NCBI GenBank assembly: GCA_039933105.1
Contig: JBDTOT010000005.1
Location: forward strand, 62,001-126,000
From: FEN-1219 sp039933105
Lineage (GTDB): Bacteria; Pseudomonadota; Gammaproteobacteria; Steroidobacterales; Rariloculaceae
DNA length: 64,000 nucleotides
Direction of reading: 5' to 3'
The notes under the pieces were generated by a model. The model searched no databases and was not told where the DNA came from. It saw only the letters and a program-made list of their open reading frames with translations. Positions 31,201 to 39,661 of the stretch are shown in pieces (positions within the stretch are counted from its first letter, which is position 1; each line of letters begins with the position of its first letter). The translations under genes and the position numbers were made by a program.

Positions 31201-32436
31201 ATGTTTCAGCCGCTCGAAGGGTTCATAGGGCTCCGGTACCTCCGCTCGCGTCGTCGGCGGGGCGTAGTGTCATTCATGAGCGCGGCGTCGCTGATCGGCA
31301 TCGCGCTCGGTGTGGCCGCGTTGATCACGATCCTGTCCGTCATGAACGGGCTCGAAACCGAGACTCGCACCCGTCTGCTGAGCATGACGGCGCACGCCAG
31401 CGTCACTGCGCCGCGAGGTTTTGCCGATTGGGCCGAAGTCCAGCGGCGGCTGTTGGCGATGCCGGGTGTCGTGGATGCGGCGCCATTCGTCTCGATCGAA
31501 GGCATGCTCGCGGCCGGCACGAATTTGAAGCCGGTGATCGTGCGCGGCATCCTGCCCGACGAAGAGCGTGCCTCCGACTTGAGCCGCTTCGTGGAGCCCG
31601 GCAGTCTCGCCGAGCTCACGCCGGGCAGCCGCCACATCATCCTGGGCCGCACCCTCGCGCTGAACCTGGGACTCAAGCCCGGTGACCCCGTGACGCTGCT
31701 GGTGCCGAAGATCGCGGACGGACGCGTGATGCCGCGTTACGCGGCGTTCACCGTGACCGGCGCGTTCGAGGCGGGCATCCAGGATCACGACTCCGGTCTC
31801 GCGCTCGTGCACATGCAGGACGCGAGCGAGCTCTCCGGGTTGAATGGCGCCGCGGCCGGGCTCGCGGTGCAGCTTGCCGATCCGCTCGCAGTGCAGCAGT
31901 TTCGCGCGTCGCTCGGCGGAACGCTCGACCCAAAATGGCGCTACTCGGATTGGACCGAGGAGCACCGCAATCTCTTCACGGCCATTCACATCGAGAAGCT
32001 CATGATGTCGATCATCCTGATGCTGATCGTGGGGGTGGCGGCGTTCAACATCGTCGCATCGCTGATGATGGTCGTGATCGACAAGCAGAAGGACATCGCG
32101 ATCCTGCGCACGTATGGTCTCGACCCGCGGCGCGTGGCGCGCATATTCCTCGTGCAAGGGGGTGTCATCGGCGTCGTCGGTACGCTGCTCGGCACGGCTC
32201 TCGGCTTGGTACTGGCGTTCAACGTGCACGTGATCGTGCCGTGGCTCGAGCATACGTTCGGCTTTCAGATCATGCCGGGCGACGTGTACTACGTAACGCA
32301 GCTTCCGTCCGAGGTGCACCTGTTCGATGTGATTGCGATTCCAGCGGTCGCGCTCGTCGTCGCGATGCTCGCCACGGTATACCCGGCGCGGCGTGCCGCG
32401 GCCGTCGCGCCCGGTAATGCTCTGCGCTACGACTGA
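31201..32436 (+). CDS. lolC: Lipoprotein-releasing system transmembrane protein LolC
   Basis: 411 aa. MacB/FtsX-type permease: one N-terminal membrane helix (FMSAASLIGIALGVAALITI), a large periplasmic domain (about 50-265), and three C-terminal helices (MMSIILMLIVGVAAFNIVAS, IGVVGTLLGTALGLVLAF and VALVVAMLATVYPA). The start FIGLRYLRSRRRRGVVSF and the coupling motif ILRTYGLDPRRVARIF are diagnostic for LolC/LolE. With LolE and LolD it extracts mature lipoproteins from the inner membrane for LolA. The naming of C and E between the two permeases rests on gene order. The lolE gene begins 2 nt downstream. Confidence 0.92.
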   Translation: MFQPLEGFIGLRYLRSRRRRGVVSFMSAASLIGIALGVAALITILSVMNGLETETRTRLLSMTAHASVTAPRGFADWAEVQRRLLAMPGVVDAAPFVSIEGMLAAGTNLKPVIVRGILPDEERASDLSRFVEPGSLAELTPGSRHIILGRTLALNLGLKPGDPVTLLVPKIADGRVMPRYAAFTVTGAFEAGIQDHDSGLALVHMQDASELSGLNGAAAGLAVQLADPLAVQQFRASLGGTLDPKWRYSDWTEEHRNLFTAIHIEKLMMSIILMLIVGVAAFNIVASLMMVVIDKQKDIAILRTYGLDPRRVARIFLVQGGVIGVVGTLLGTALGLVLAFNVHVIVPWLEHTFGFQIMPGDVYYVTQLPSEVHLFDVIAIPAVALVVAMLATVYPARRAAAVAPGNALRYD

Positions 32437-32438
32437 CG

Positions 32439-33704
32439 ATGCGCTTACGCCAACCCTATGAGCTTTCGATTGCGATGCGCTATCTGCGCACGCGCAGCAG
32501 CCACAGCTTTATCTCGTTCATTTCGGCGGTTTCGATGATAGGCATCGCGCTCGCCGTCGCGGTATTGATTGTCGTGTTGTCGGTCATGAACGGTTTCGAG
32601 AGTGAGCTCAAGTCACGGATTCTCGGCATGGCGTCGGATGCATCGATCAGCGGTTACGAAGGGCCGCTCACGGATTGGCAGGATCTGCGCACGCGTGTGC
32701 TCGCGCGCGACGGCATCACCGCGGCTGCGCCCTACGTCGAAGGGCAAGCGATGGCCGTGCACGGCGAAGCGCTCGCGGGCGTGAACGTGCGCGGCGTGGA
32801 CCCCGATCTCGAGCGCACCGTGTCCAATGTCGCAACGGTGACAAAACGCGGCGACGTAGCGGCGTTGACGCCCGGCAGCTTCAACGTCGTGATCGGCTCG
32901 CGGCTCGCGACTGCGCTCAATGTGGATATCGGCGACCAGATCGTTCTCGTGCTGGCCGAGGGCCGCGTGACTCCGGCCGGCATGGTGCCGCGCGTGCGCA
33001 GCTTCACGGTTGCCGGCGTGTTCGATGCGGGCATGTACGAGTACGACCGCGGCCTCGTGTTTGTAAGCTTCGCCGATGCCGCGCGCCTGTATCACACGGA
33101 CGGGCGAGCCACGGGGTTGAGGCTAGCGATCCGGGATGTGTACAACGCGCGCGAGGTCGCGACCATCACCGCCAAGCAGCTCGCGAATGAGCTTGGGGTC
33201 AACTTCTACATCGACGACTGGACGCGCTTGCACTACACGTACTTCCGCTCGATTCAGCTCCAGAAGACGATCATGTTCGTGATCCTGTCGCTCGTGATCG
33301 CGGTGGCCGCGTTCAACATCGTGTCGACGCTGATGATGGTAGTTCGCGACAAGCGCGGTGACATCGCGATCCTGCGCAGCTTCGGCAGTACGCCGCGCAG
33401 CATCATGACGTTGTTCGCGAGCCAGGGCACAGCGATCGGCGTCATCGGCACGTTGCTCGGCGTGGCGCTCGCCGTGCTCGTGTGCTGGCAGCTCGGTAAC
33501 GTCGTAAAGTTGCTGGAAGCCTGGTTGCACATCGACCTTCTGTCCGCGGATGTGTATTTCTTGAGCGACCTGCCGACGCAGCTACGGCCACTCGAGGTGG
33601 CTGAGATTTGCGGCATGGGACTTTTGCTCGCGGTGGCCGCCACGTTCTATCCGGCGCTTGCCGCCGCCCGTCAACCGCCGGCCGAAGCTCTGCGCTATGA
33701 GTGA
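32439..33704 (+). CDS. lolE: Lipoprotein-releasing system transmembrane protein LolE
   Basis: 421 aa, paralogous to the preceding permease with the same four-helix layout: N-terminal YELSIAMRYLRTRSSHSFIS and MIGIALAVAVLIVVLSVMNG, periplasmic domain about 55-270, then TIMFVILSLVIAVAAFNIVS, AIGVIGTLLGVALAVLVCW and GMGLLLAVAATFYPALAAA. The coupling-helix motif is ILRSFGSTPRSIMTLF. It is the partner permease in the LolCDE ABC transporter that releases lipoproteins to LolA. The lolD start codon lies inside its last codons, an 8-nt overlap, so the subunits are translationally coupled. Confidence 0.9.
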   Translation: MRLRQPYELSIAMRYLRTRSSHSFISFISAVSMIGIALAVAVLIVVLSVMNGFESELKSRILGMASDASISGYEGPLTDWQDLRTRVLARDGITAAAPYVEGQAMAVHGEALAGVNVRGVDPDLERTVSNVATVTKRGDVAALTPGSFNVVIGSRLATALNVDIGDQIVLVLAEGRVTPAGMVPRVRSFTVAGVFDAGMYEYDRGLVFVSFADAARLYHTDGRATGLRLAIRDVYNAREVATITAKQLANELGVNFYIDDWTRLHYTYFRSIQLQKTIMFVILSLVIAVAAFNIVSTLMMVVRDKRGDIAILRSFGSTPRSIMTLFASQGTAIGVIGTLLGVALAVLVCWQLGNVVKLLEAWLHIDLLSADVYFLSDLPTQLRPLEVAEICGMGLLLAVAATFYPALAAARQPPAEALRYE

Positions 33705-34383
33705 CCACGAGGCCATGCTCGAATCCATCGGGCTCGTGAAGACCTTCAGCGACGCCGGGCGCAACGTCGAGGTGCTGCGCGGCGTGGAGTTGCGCGTCGG
33801 CAAGGGCGATCGCGTCGCCATCATCGGTTCGTCGGGTTCCGGCAAGACCACGCTACTGCAACTCTTGGGCGGCCTCGACGAGCCCACGAGCGGTGAAGTG
33901 CGCGTGATCGGCACCTCAATGACCAAAGCCGGCGACGCCGAGCGCGGGCGGCTTCGCAATCGCGCGCTGGGCTTCGTATACCAGTTTCACCATCTGCTGC
34001 CGGAGTTCACGGCGCTCGAAAACGTGGCGATGCCGTTGCTCGTGCGCGGCACGGCGCCGCGCGAAGCCGAGACGCAAGCGCGCGATCTGTTGCAGCGCGT
34101 CGGTCTCGCCGAGCGGCTCGACCACCGGCCCGGCGAGCTCTCCGGCGGTGAGCGGCAACGCACGGCCGTCGCGCGCGCGCTCGTCACGCAGCCAGCCGCC
34201 GTGCTGGCCGACGAGCCCACGGGCAATCTCGACAGGCCCACCGGCCTGCGCGTGTTCGACCTGTTGCTCGAGCTGAACGCCGCACTCGGCACGAGCCTCG
34301 TCGTCGTGACGCACGATCCCGATCTCGCCAAGCGCATGGATCGCGTGCTCGAGCTCAAGGACGGCCTATTGAGGCCCGTCTAG
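33697..34383 (+). CDS. lolD: Lipoprotein-releasing system ATP-binding protein LolD
   Basis: 228 aa from ATG 33697. ABC ATPase with Walker A GSSGSGKTTLL, Q-loop FVYQFHHLLPEF, signature LSGGERQRTAVARAL, Walker B VLADEPTGNLD and H-loop VVTHDPDLA. The sequence YQFHHLLPEFTALENVAMPL is the LolD-specific segment that contacts the permeases. It powers lipoprotein release by LolC/LolE. Overlap of 8 nt with lolE. Confidence 0.95.
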   Translation: MSDHEAMLESIGLVKTFSDAGRNVEVLRGVELRVGKGDRVAIIGSSGSGKTTLLQLLGGLDEPTSGEVRVIGTSMTKAGDAERGRLRNRALGFVYQFHHLLPEFTALENVAMPLLVRGTAPREAETQARDLLQRVGLAERLDHRPGELSGGERQRTAVARALVTQPAAVLADEPTGNLDRPTGLRVFDLLLELNAALGTSLVVVTHDPDLAKRMDRVLELKDGLLRPV

Positions 34384-34475
34384 CCAACGCTACCGCTCCG
34401 GCGACTGAAAGACGGCGCACGCGCGTTGCGCCGCTGGTCGTCGCCGCGGTCGCATGGCTCTCCGGCACGCTCGCG

Positions 34476-36737
34476 GTGCACTCTTTACCTGCGCTGCCCG
34501 GCACCGCCTGGTGCGTGCCGGTGCTGCTCGCCGTGTTGCTAGTCCTGCGTGCGCGCTGGGCGTGGCCGCTGTTGGCGTTTGCCGCGGCGTGCGTGTGGAC
34601 GGTACTCGCAGCCGAAACACGAGTGGAGCAGCGCATGCCGCCGGCCGCGGCGGGCGACTATGAGCTCAGCGGCTCGATCGACACGTTCCCGACGCTCGCG
34701 CCGGGCCAAGCCACTTTCGGTTTCACGGTGGATGCCGCACGGCCGAGGAGTGTGCCGCCGCGGCTGCGGCTCACGTGGTACGACGCGCCTGCCGATCTCG
34801 CGGGCGGCGATGCCTTCAGGTTTACGGTGCGCCTTAGGTCGCCGCACGGCGCGCGCAACCCCGGCGGCTTCGACTACGAGCAGTGGCTGCTGGTCAACGG
34901 CTATGGCGCCACGGGCTACGTGCGCGGTGCGGCCCGATTGCCGGCGCGGACGGATCTTGCGGCGACGTGGCTCAAGTTTCGCGCGACGCTCGCCGCGCGA
35001 CTCGTAGCGGCGGCGCCCGATGACGATGGCGCGGCGTTGATCGCCGCGCTCGCGCTCGGCGAGCGTTATCTGTTCAGCGACCAGCATTGGGCGGACTTTC
35101 GCCGTACGGGCACGAGCCACCTCGTGGCCGTGTCGGGTATGCACGTGGCGCTGCTCGGCCTGCTCGCATTCGTCGCGGTGCGGCGCACTTGGTTGCGACT
35201 GCCGATGCCGTTCGCGGCGTTCGATCTGGAAGCGGCCGCGGCCGTGAGTGTCGTCGCGACTGCGTACTACGCCGCCCTGACCGGCTTCGCGGTGCCAGCC
35301 GAGCGCTCGCTGCTGATGATTTGCGTCGCGTTGCTCGTGCTCGTGAGTCGCCGGCGCGTCGGCGCGTGGCAGGTGCTCGCAGCGACGCTGCTCATCGTGC
35401 TGATGCTCGATCCGTTCGCGTCGCTCGCGGCGTCCTTTTGGCTTTCGTTCGTGGCAGTCGCAATTCTGCTTGCGCTCGAAGGACCTCGGCGCTTGCGCGT
35501 GCACGTAGATGACCGCTGGCGCCGTGGCTGGTTGACGACACGCGCGTTCGTCGCGCTGCAGTGGTCGATCAGTCTCGCGCTGCTGCCGGTCACGGCGTGG
35601 TATTTCGGCGAAATCTCGCTCGTGGGGCCGCTGGTGAACCTCGTCGCGATCCCGCTATTCAATCTGGTGCTCGTGCCGCTCACGGTGCTCGCGTCCGTCG
35701 CGTTTTCGTTCGAGTCGCTCGTCGCGATTGCGACGCCAGCGGTAACGCTGCTCTGCCAGTTCGAGAGCGCGGTGGTCGGCGGGCTGCACGCGGTCGCCGT
35801 TGCGCCGGGTGCGGCGTTGCCGATGCCTTTACCGCCGTGGCCGGCGTTCGCGCTCGCGGCGTGCGGCGTCGCATTCGCCGTTGGCGGCCAAGCGCTGCCG
35901 GGCCGCCGGCTTGCGTGGTTTGCGGTAGTGCCGATGTTCGTGCCGGCCGTTGCGGCGCCGCGCGAAGGCGCAGCGCATGCGCTGGTGCTCGACGTGGGGC
36001 AGGGGCTCGCAGTGCTGGTCGAGACGCGCACGCACCGATTGTTGTTCGACACTGGTCCCGCGTTCCGTTCGGGTTTCGACAGCGGGGCCGATATCGTGCT
36101 GCCGGCGCTCGCTGCAAACGGCCGGCACGGGCTCGACGTGCTGATCGTGAGCCATGCGGACAACGACCATGCGGGTGGCGCCGCCGCCGTTGTCGCGGCG
36201 TTTCCTTCGGTCGCGGTGCTGCACGGCCCGGACGTCGCGAAGTTGGCCGGCGAAACGTGCGAGCGCGGACAGAGCTGGCAGTGGGACGGCGTCGAGTTTC
36301 GCATGCTGCACCCGACGCCTAACTTCGCGCCGCGTGGCAACGAAAGCTCGTGCGTATTGAAGGTCACCGCGGCCGGCGGCTCGCTGCTGATTACGGGCGA
36401 TATCGAACGCCGCGGCGAAGCCGCCGTGCTCGAGGCCGACCCTGGTGCGACGGACGTGGTCGTCGTTCCGCATCACGGCAGTGCGACGTCGTCATCGGCG
36501 GCGCTGGTCGCTGCTTTGCGCGCCCGGCACGCCGTGGTATCGGCGGGTTTCGCGAACCGCTGGGCGTTTCCGAGAGCGGAAGTCACGGCCCGCTGGCAGC
36601 GGGGCGGTGCGGCGGTCGCGGTCACCGCAGACGCGGGCGCCGTGAGCATCGATTTTACCCGCGATGGCGTTGCGATCGGAGCCGAACGTGAAGTCCGTCA
36701 CCATTATTGGCAGGCTCCGTCGCAGCCCAAACTCTAG
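34476..36737 (+). CDS. comEC: DNA internalisation-related competence protein ComEC/Rec2
   Basis: 753 aa from GTG 34476. N-terminal DUF4131 region with DYELSGSIDTFP, the central ComEC membrane domain (LIAALALGERYLFSDQHWAD, FRRTGTSHLVAVSGMHVALL and LTGFAVPAERSLLMI), and a C-terminal metallo-beta-lactamase domain (VLDVGQGLAVLVETRTHRLL, DVLIVSHADNDHAGGAAAVV and VVVPHHGSATSSSAALV). ComEC forms the inner-membrane channel for single-stranded DNA in natural transformation. The true start is uncertain: in-frame sequence upstream of 34476 (WLSGTLAVHS and more, back to about 34368) encodes the usual first membrane helix, but no ATG, GTG or TTG is available there; ATT 34368 with AAGGA before it, or CTG 34434, are candidates. 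Confidence 0.9.
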   Translation: MHSLPALPGTAWCVPVLLAVLLVLRARWAWPLLAFAAACVWTVLAAETRVEQRMPPAAAGDYELSGSIDTFPTLAPGQATFGFTVDAARPRSVPPRLRLTWYDAPADLAGGDAFRFTVRLRSPHGARNPGGFDYEQWLLVNGYGATGYVRGAARLPARTDLAATWLKFRATLAARLVAAAPDDDGAALIAALALGERYLFSDQHWADFRRTGTSHLVAVSGMHVALLGLLAFVAVRRTWLRLPMPFAAFDLEAAAAVSVVATAYYAALTGFAVPAERSLLMICVALLVLVSRRRVGAWQVLAATLLIVLMLDPFASLAASFWLSFVAVAILLALEGPRRLRVHVDDRWRRGWLTTRAFVALQWSISLALLPVTAWYFGEISLVGPLVNLVAIPLFNLVLVPLTVLASVAFSFESLVAIATPAVTLLCQFESAVVGGLHAVAVAPGAALPMPLPPWPAFALAACGVAFAVGGQALPGRRLAWFAVVPMFVPAVAAPREGAAHALVLDVGQGLAVLVETRTHRLLFDTGPAFRSGFDSGADIVLPALAANGRHGLDVLIVSHADNDHAGGAAAVVAAFPSVAVLHGPDVAKLAGETCERGQSWQWDGVEFRMLHPTPNFAPRGNESSCVLKVTAAGGSLLITGDIERRGEAAVLEADPGATDVVVVPHHGSATSSSAALVAALRARHAVVSAGFANRWAFPRAEVTARWQRGGAAVAVTADAGAVSIDFTRDGVAIGAEREVRHHYWQAPSQPKL

Positions 36738-36773
36738 AGCCAAATTTCCCTAGTGAATCAGGTGTCAGCGCGC

Positions 36774-36779
36774 TATAGT
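36774..36779 (+). promoter_or_regulatory. Candidate -10 element for exbB
   Basis: TATAGT (36774-36779) lies 35 nt before the exbB ATG in the 77-nt gap after comEC. No good -35 box is visible, so an internal promoter in the lol-comEC-exb-msbA run is only likely. Confidence 0.35.
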
Positions 36780-36814
36780 TTCGCGATAGCCTCAAGCGGA
36801 GCTCACAGCGAATC

Positions 36815-37480
36815 ATGCTCGAGATCGTGCAAGCCGGCGGTTGGCTCATGTTGCCGATCATCGCCAGCTCCGTGATCGCAGTGGCCATCGTTCTCGAACG
36901 CCTTTGGACGTTGCAGAGAAAGCGCGTCATCCCCGGCACTCTGATGAACCAGGTTTGGGACTGGGTGCAGAAGAACGAGCTCGACGCGCAGCGAATCCAG
37001 CTGGTTCATTCGAGCTCTCCATTGGGACAAATGCTCGCCACCGGGCTCGCGTACCGACACGCGCCGCGTGACGTGCTGAAAGAAGCCATCGAGGATTCCG
37101 GGCGGCACGTCGCTCACGACCTCGAGCGCTATTTGAATCCGCTCGGCACGATTGCCGCGATCTCGCCGCTGCTCGGTCTGCTCGGCACCGTAGCCGGCAT
37201 GATTCGCGCGTTCACGGCCATTACGACGCAGGGCGTCGGCAATCCAGCGATCCTGGCGGGCGGCATTTCGGAAGCGTTGATTACCACGGCTGCGGGTCTC
37301 GCGGTGGCCATTCCGTCGTTGATCGCATACCGGTTTTTGCGCGGCCGCGTGGACGGCCTTGTCATCCAGATCGAGAAGGAAGCGATCCGCTTCGTCGAGG
37401 CGCTGCTGCAACATCAGCGGGCGGGCGTGTTTGGAGTCGGCGATGAAGCTGCAAAACAGCCGCTCAAGAGACGAGCCTGA
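36815..37480 (+). CDS. exbB: MotA/TolQ/ExbB proton channel family protein
   Basis: 221 aa with three membrane segments: MLPIIASSVIAVAIVLERLW, then the paired helices LNPLGTIAAISPLLGLLGTV and AGGISEALITTAAGLAVAIP. The conserved SPLLGLLGTVAGMI and GISEALITTAAGLAVAIPSL are the TolQ/ExbB signature. With the ExbD protein it uses the proton motive force to energise TonB. This copy sits between comEC and msbA as in Pseudomonas and relatives; its partner TonB is not in the window. The TonB receptor at 4.9 kb is a possible client. Confidence 0.9.
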   Translation: MLEIVQAGGWLMLPIIASSVIAVAIVLERLWTLQRKRVIPGTLMNQVWDWVQKNELDAQRIQLVHSSSPLGQMLATGLAYRHAPRDVLKEAIEDSGRHVAHDLERYLNPLGTIAAISPLLGLLGTVAGMIRAFTAITTQGVGNPAILAGGISEALITTAAGLAVAIPSLIAYRFLRGRVDGLVIQIEKEAIRFVEALLQHQRAGVFGVGDEAAKQPLKRRA

Positions 37481-37868
37481 GATCAACGTCATCTCGCTCG
37501 TCGACGTGCTCCTCGTGCTCGTCCTGTTTTTCATGGTCTCGACGACGTTCCTGCGCGAAACTGAGCTCAACGTTCGGCTGCCGCAGGCGGCTGTTGAAAC
37601 GCGGCTCGATGCGACGGGCAACGGCCTCGAAATTTCGGTCACCCAGGCAGGGGCCTATATCGTCAACGGCCGCGAGCTCGTGAACAACGAGCGCCGCACT
37701 CTGCGCGCCGCGATCGAACGGCTCATTGGCGACAAGCGCGACGGGCCGGTGTTCATTCGTGCCGACGGAGCGGCGACGCATCAGAGTGTGGTCACAGTGA
37801 TGGACGTGGTCGGGCAGCTCGGTTTCGTCAAGATCAACATCGCGACCGTGACACCGCCGGACGCCTAG
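37443..37868 (+). CDS. exbD: ExbD/TolR family biopolymer transport protein
   Basis: 141 aa from ATG 37443, overlapping exbB by 38 nt. One membrane helix (VISLVDVLLVLVLFFMVST) whose aspartate (SLVDVLL) is the proton-carrying residue of ExbD/TolR. The periplasmic domain contains ETELNVRLPQAAVETRLD and GPVFIRADGAATHQSVVTVM. It forms the ExbBD motor complex with the preceding gene product. Confidence 0.92.
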   Translation: MKLQNSRSRDEPEINVISLVDVLLVLVLFFMVSTTFLRETELNVRLPQAAVETRLDATGNGLEISVTQAGAYIVNGRELVNNERRTLRAAIERLIGDKRDGPVFIRADGAATHQSVVTVMDVVGQLGFVKINIATVTPPDA

Positions 37869-37876
37869 GCCGGCCC

Positions 37877-39658
37877 GTGTCGGACAACGTCGTCGCCTCA
37901 CAGAGCGCCAGTCGGCCCATGTCTGCAGTCAGTTCGCCGTTCGCCGTCGTTGCCCGCCGGCTCGTGCGTTACCTACGCCCGCATTGGCCGCTGATCGCAG
38001 CGGCGATCGTGCCGGCCGCGATCTACGCCGCAATCAACAGCTTCGTGCCACAGCTCCTGAGCGCGGCCATCAAACAGCTCGGCGACCCGACGCATGCGGC
38101 GCAGGATGCGTGGTGGGTACCGCTCGGGCTCGTTGTGTTGTTCCCGATTCGCAGCGCGATGGACTTTCTCACGATCTACGGTCTCGCGTGGGTCGGGCGT
38201 TCCGTGATCCGCGATCTGCGTAACGAGCTGTTCGGGCACTATCTCGGCTTGCCGTCGCGGTATTTCGATCAGAGCTCCACCGGCGTATTGATCTCACGGC
38301 TCACGTACAACACGGAGCAGGTGGCGGAAGCGATCTCGAACGCCGTCGTGATCGTGATCCGCGACACGCTCGTGATCGCCGTGCTGATGGTGCTGATGTG
38401 GTACTACAGCTGGCGGTTGACGCTGCTCGTTGCCATCGTGGGCCCCGCGATCGGCTTTCTCGTGAGCCGTATGAGCCGCGCGTTCAGACGGTACAGCACA
38501 CGAATCCAGAATTCGATGGGTGACGTCACGCGGGTCACCGAGCAATCGTTGCACGGCCAGCGGGTCGTGAAGATCTTCGAAGGCCAGGAGCAGGAACGCC
38601 GGCAGTTCGAGGAGATCAACGCGCGCAACTTTCGCTTCAACACGCGGCTCGTAGCCGTCCAGGCCTTGGGCGACAACCTGACGCAGTACGCCGTGGCGCT
38701 CGGCGTCGCGGGCGTTATGTACTTCTCATTCTCGGATCCAAACCTGAACGCACCGACGTTCATTGCTTTCATCACCGCGATGGGCATGGTGTTTGCGCCG
38801 CTGAAGCGCCTGATCAACGTCAACGCGGTGTTCCAGCGCGGTGTCGCTGCCGCAGGCAGCGTGTTCGAGATCCTGGACGAGCCCGCTGAAGTAGACACGG
38901 GCAACGCGAGCGCGGGCAGGGCGCGTGGCGAGGTGCAGTATCGCGGTGTGTCGTTCGGTTACGACGCGGCTAAGGGCGACGTGCTGCACGAGGTCGATCT
39001 AAATGTGTCTGCGGGAACGACCGTGGCACTCGTCGGCCAGTCGGGCAGCGGCAAGTCGACGCTCGTAAGCCTGCTGCCGCGGTTCTACGATCCAGGCTGC
39101 GGAGCCGTGCTTCTCGACGGCCGCGACGTGCGCGAGTATTCGCTGCGCGATCTGCGGCGCCAGATCAGCCTCGTGAGCCAGGACATCGTGTTGTTCGACG
39201 ATAGCATCGCGAACAACATCGCCTACGGTGCGCTGGCCGGAGCGCCGCGCGCGGACATCGAGCGCGCCGCAGAAGCTGCGTACGTCACCGAATTCGCGGC
39301 CGAGTTGCCGCAGGGGCTCGACACGCGAATCGGTGAGCGCGGCGGGATGCTCTCGGGCGGCCAGCGACAGCGCATCGCGATTGCCCGGGCGCTCCTCAAG
39401 AACGCGCCCGTACTGATCTTGGACGAAGCCACGTCTGCGCTCGACACGGAGTCGGAGCGGCGCATCCAGTCTGCGCTCGCGCATCTCATGCGGGGCCGCA
39501 CGACGCTCGTGATCGCGCATCGTCTGTCTACCATCGAGAAGGCGGATCGCATCGTCGTGCTGCGCGATGGCGCGATCGTCGAGACGGGCAACCACGCGGA
39601 GCTGATCGCTCATCAGGGTTACTACTCGATGCTGCACGCAATGCAGTTCACAGGCTAG
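37877..39658 (+). CDS. msbA: Lipid A export ATP-binding/permease protein MsbA
   Basis: 593 aa half-transporter from GTG 37877 (ATG 37919 is an alternative; neither has a clear ribosome binding site). Six membrane helices (about 25-320) with the family segments LGLPSRYFDQSSTGVLISRL, DVTRVTEQSLHGQRVVKIF and FERFVP-like coupling regions, then the nucleotide-binding domain: Walker A VGQSGSGKSTLVSLLPRFYD, Q-loop ISLVSQDIVLFDDSIANNIA, signature MLSGGQRQRIAIARALL, Walker B VLILDEATSALDTESER, H-loop IAHRLST. It flips core-lipid A across the inner membrane, and lpxK follows 3 nt after the stop codon, in keeping with that pathway. Confidence 0.93.
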   Translation: MSDNVVASQSASRPMSAVSSPFAVVARRLVRYLRPHWPLIAAAIVPAAIYAAINSFVPQLLSAAIKQLGDPTHAAQDAWWVPLGLVVLFPIRSAMDFLTIYGLAWVGRSVIRDLRNELFGHYLGLPSRYFDQSSTGVLISRLTYNTEQVAEAISNAVVIVIRDTLVIAVLMVLMWYYSWRLTLLVAIVGPAIGFLVSRMSRAFRRYSTRIQNSMGDVTRVTEQSLHGQRVVKIFEGQEQERRQFEEINARNFRFNTRLVAVQALGDNLTQYAVALGVAGVMYFSFSDPNLNAPTFIAFITAMGMVFAPLKRLINVNAVFQRGVAAAGSVFEILDEPAEVDTGNASAGRARGEVQYRGVSFGYDAAKGDVLHEVDLNVSAGTTVALVGQSGSGKSTLVSLLPRFYDPGCGAVLLDGRDVREYSLRDLRRQISLVSQDIVLFDDSIANNIAYGALAGAPRADIERAAEAAYVTEFAAELPQGLDTRIGERGGMLSGGQRQRIAIARALLKNAPVLILDEATSALDTESERRIQSALAHLMRGRTTLVIAHRLSTIEKADRIVVLRDGAIVETGNHAELIAHQGYYSMLHAMQFTG

Positions 39659-39661
39659 TCT

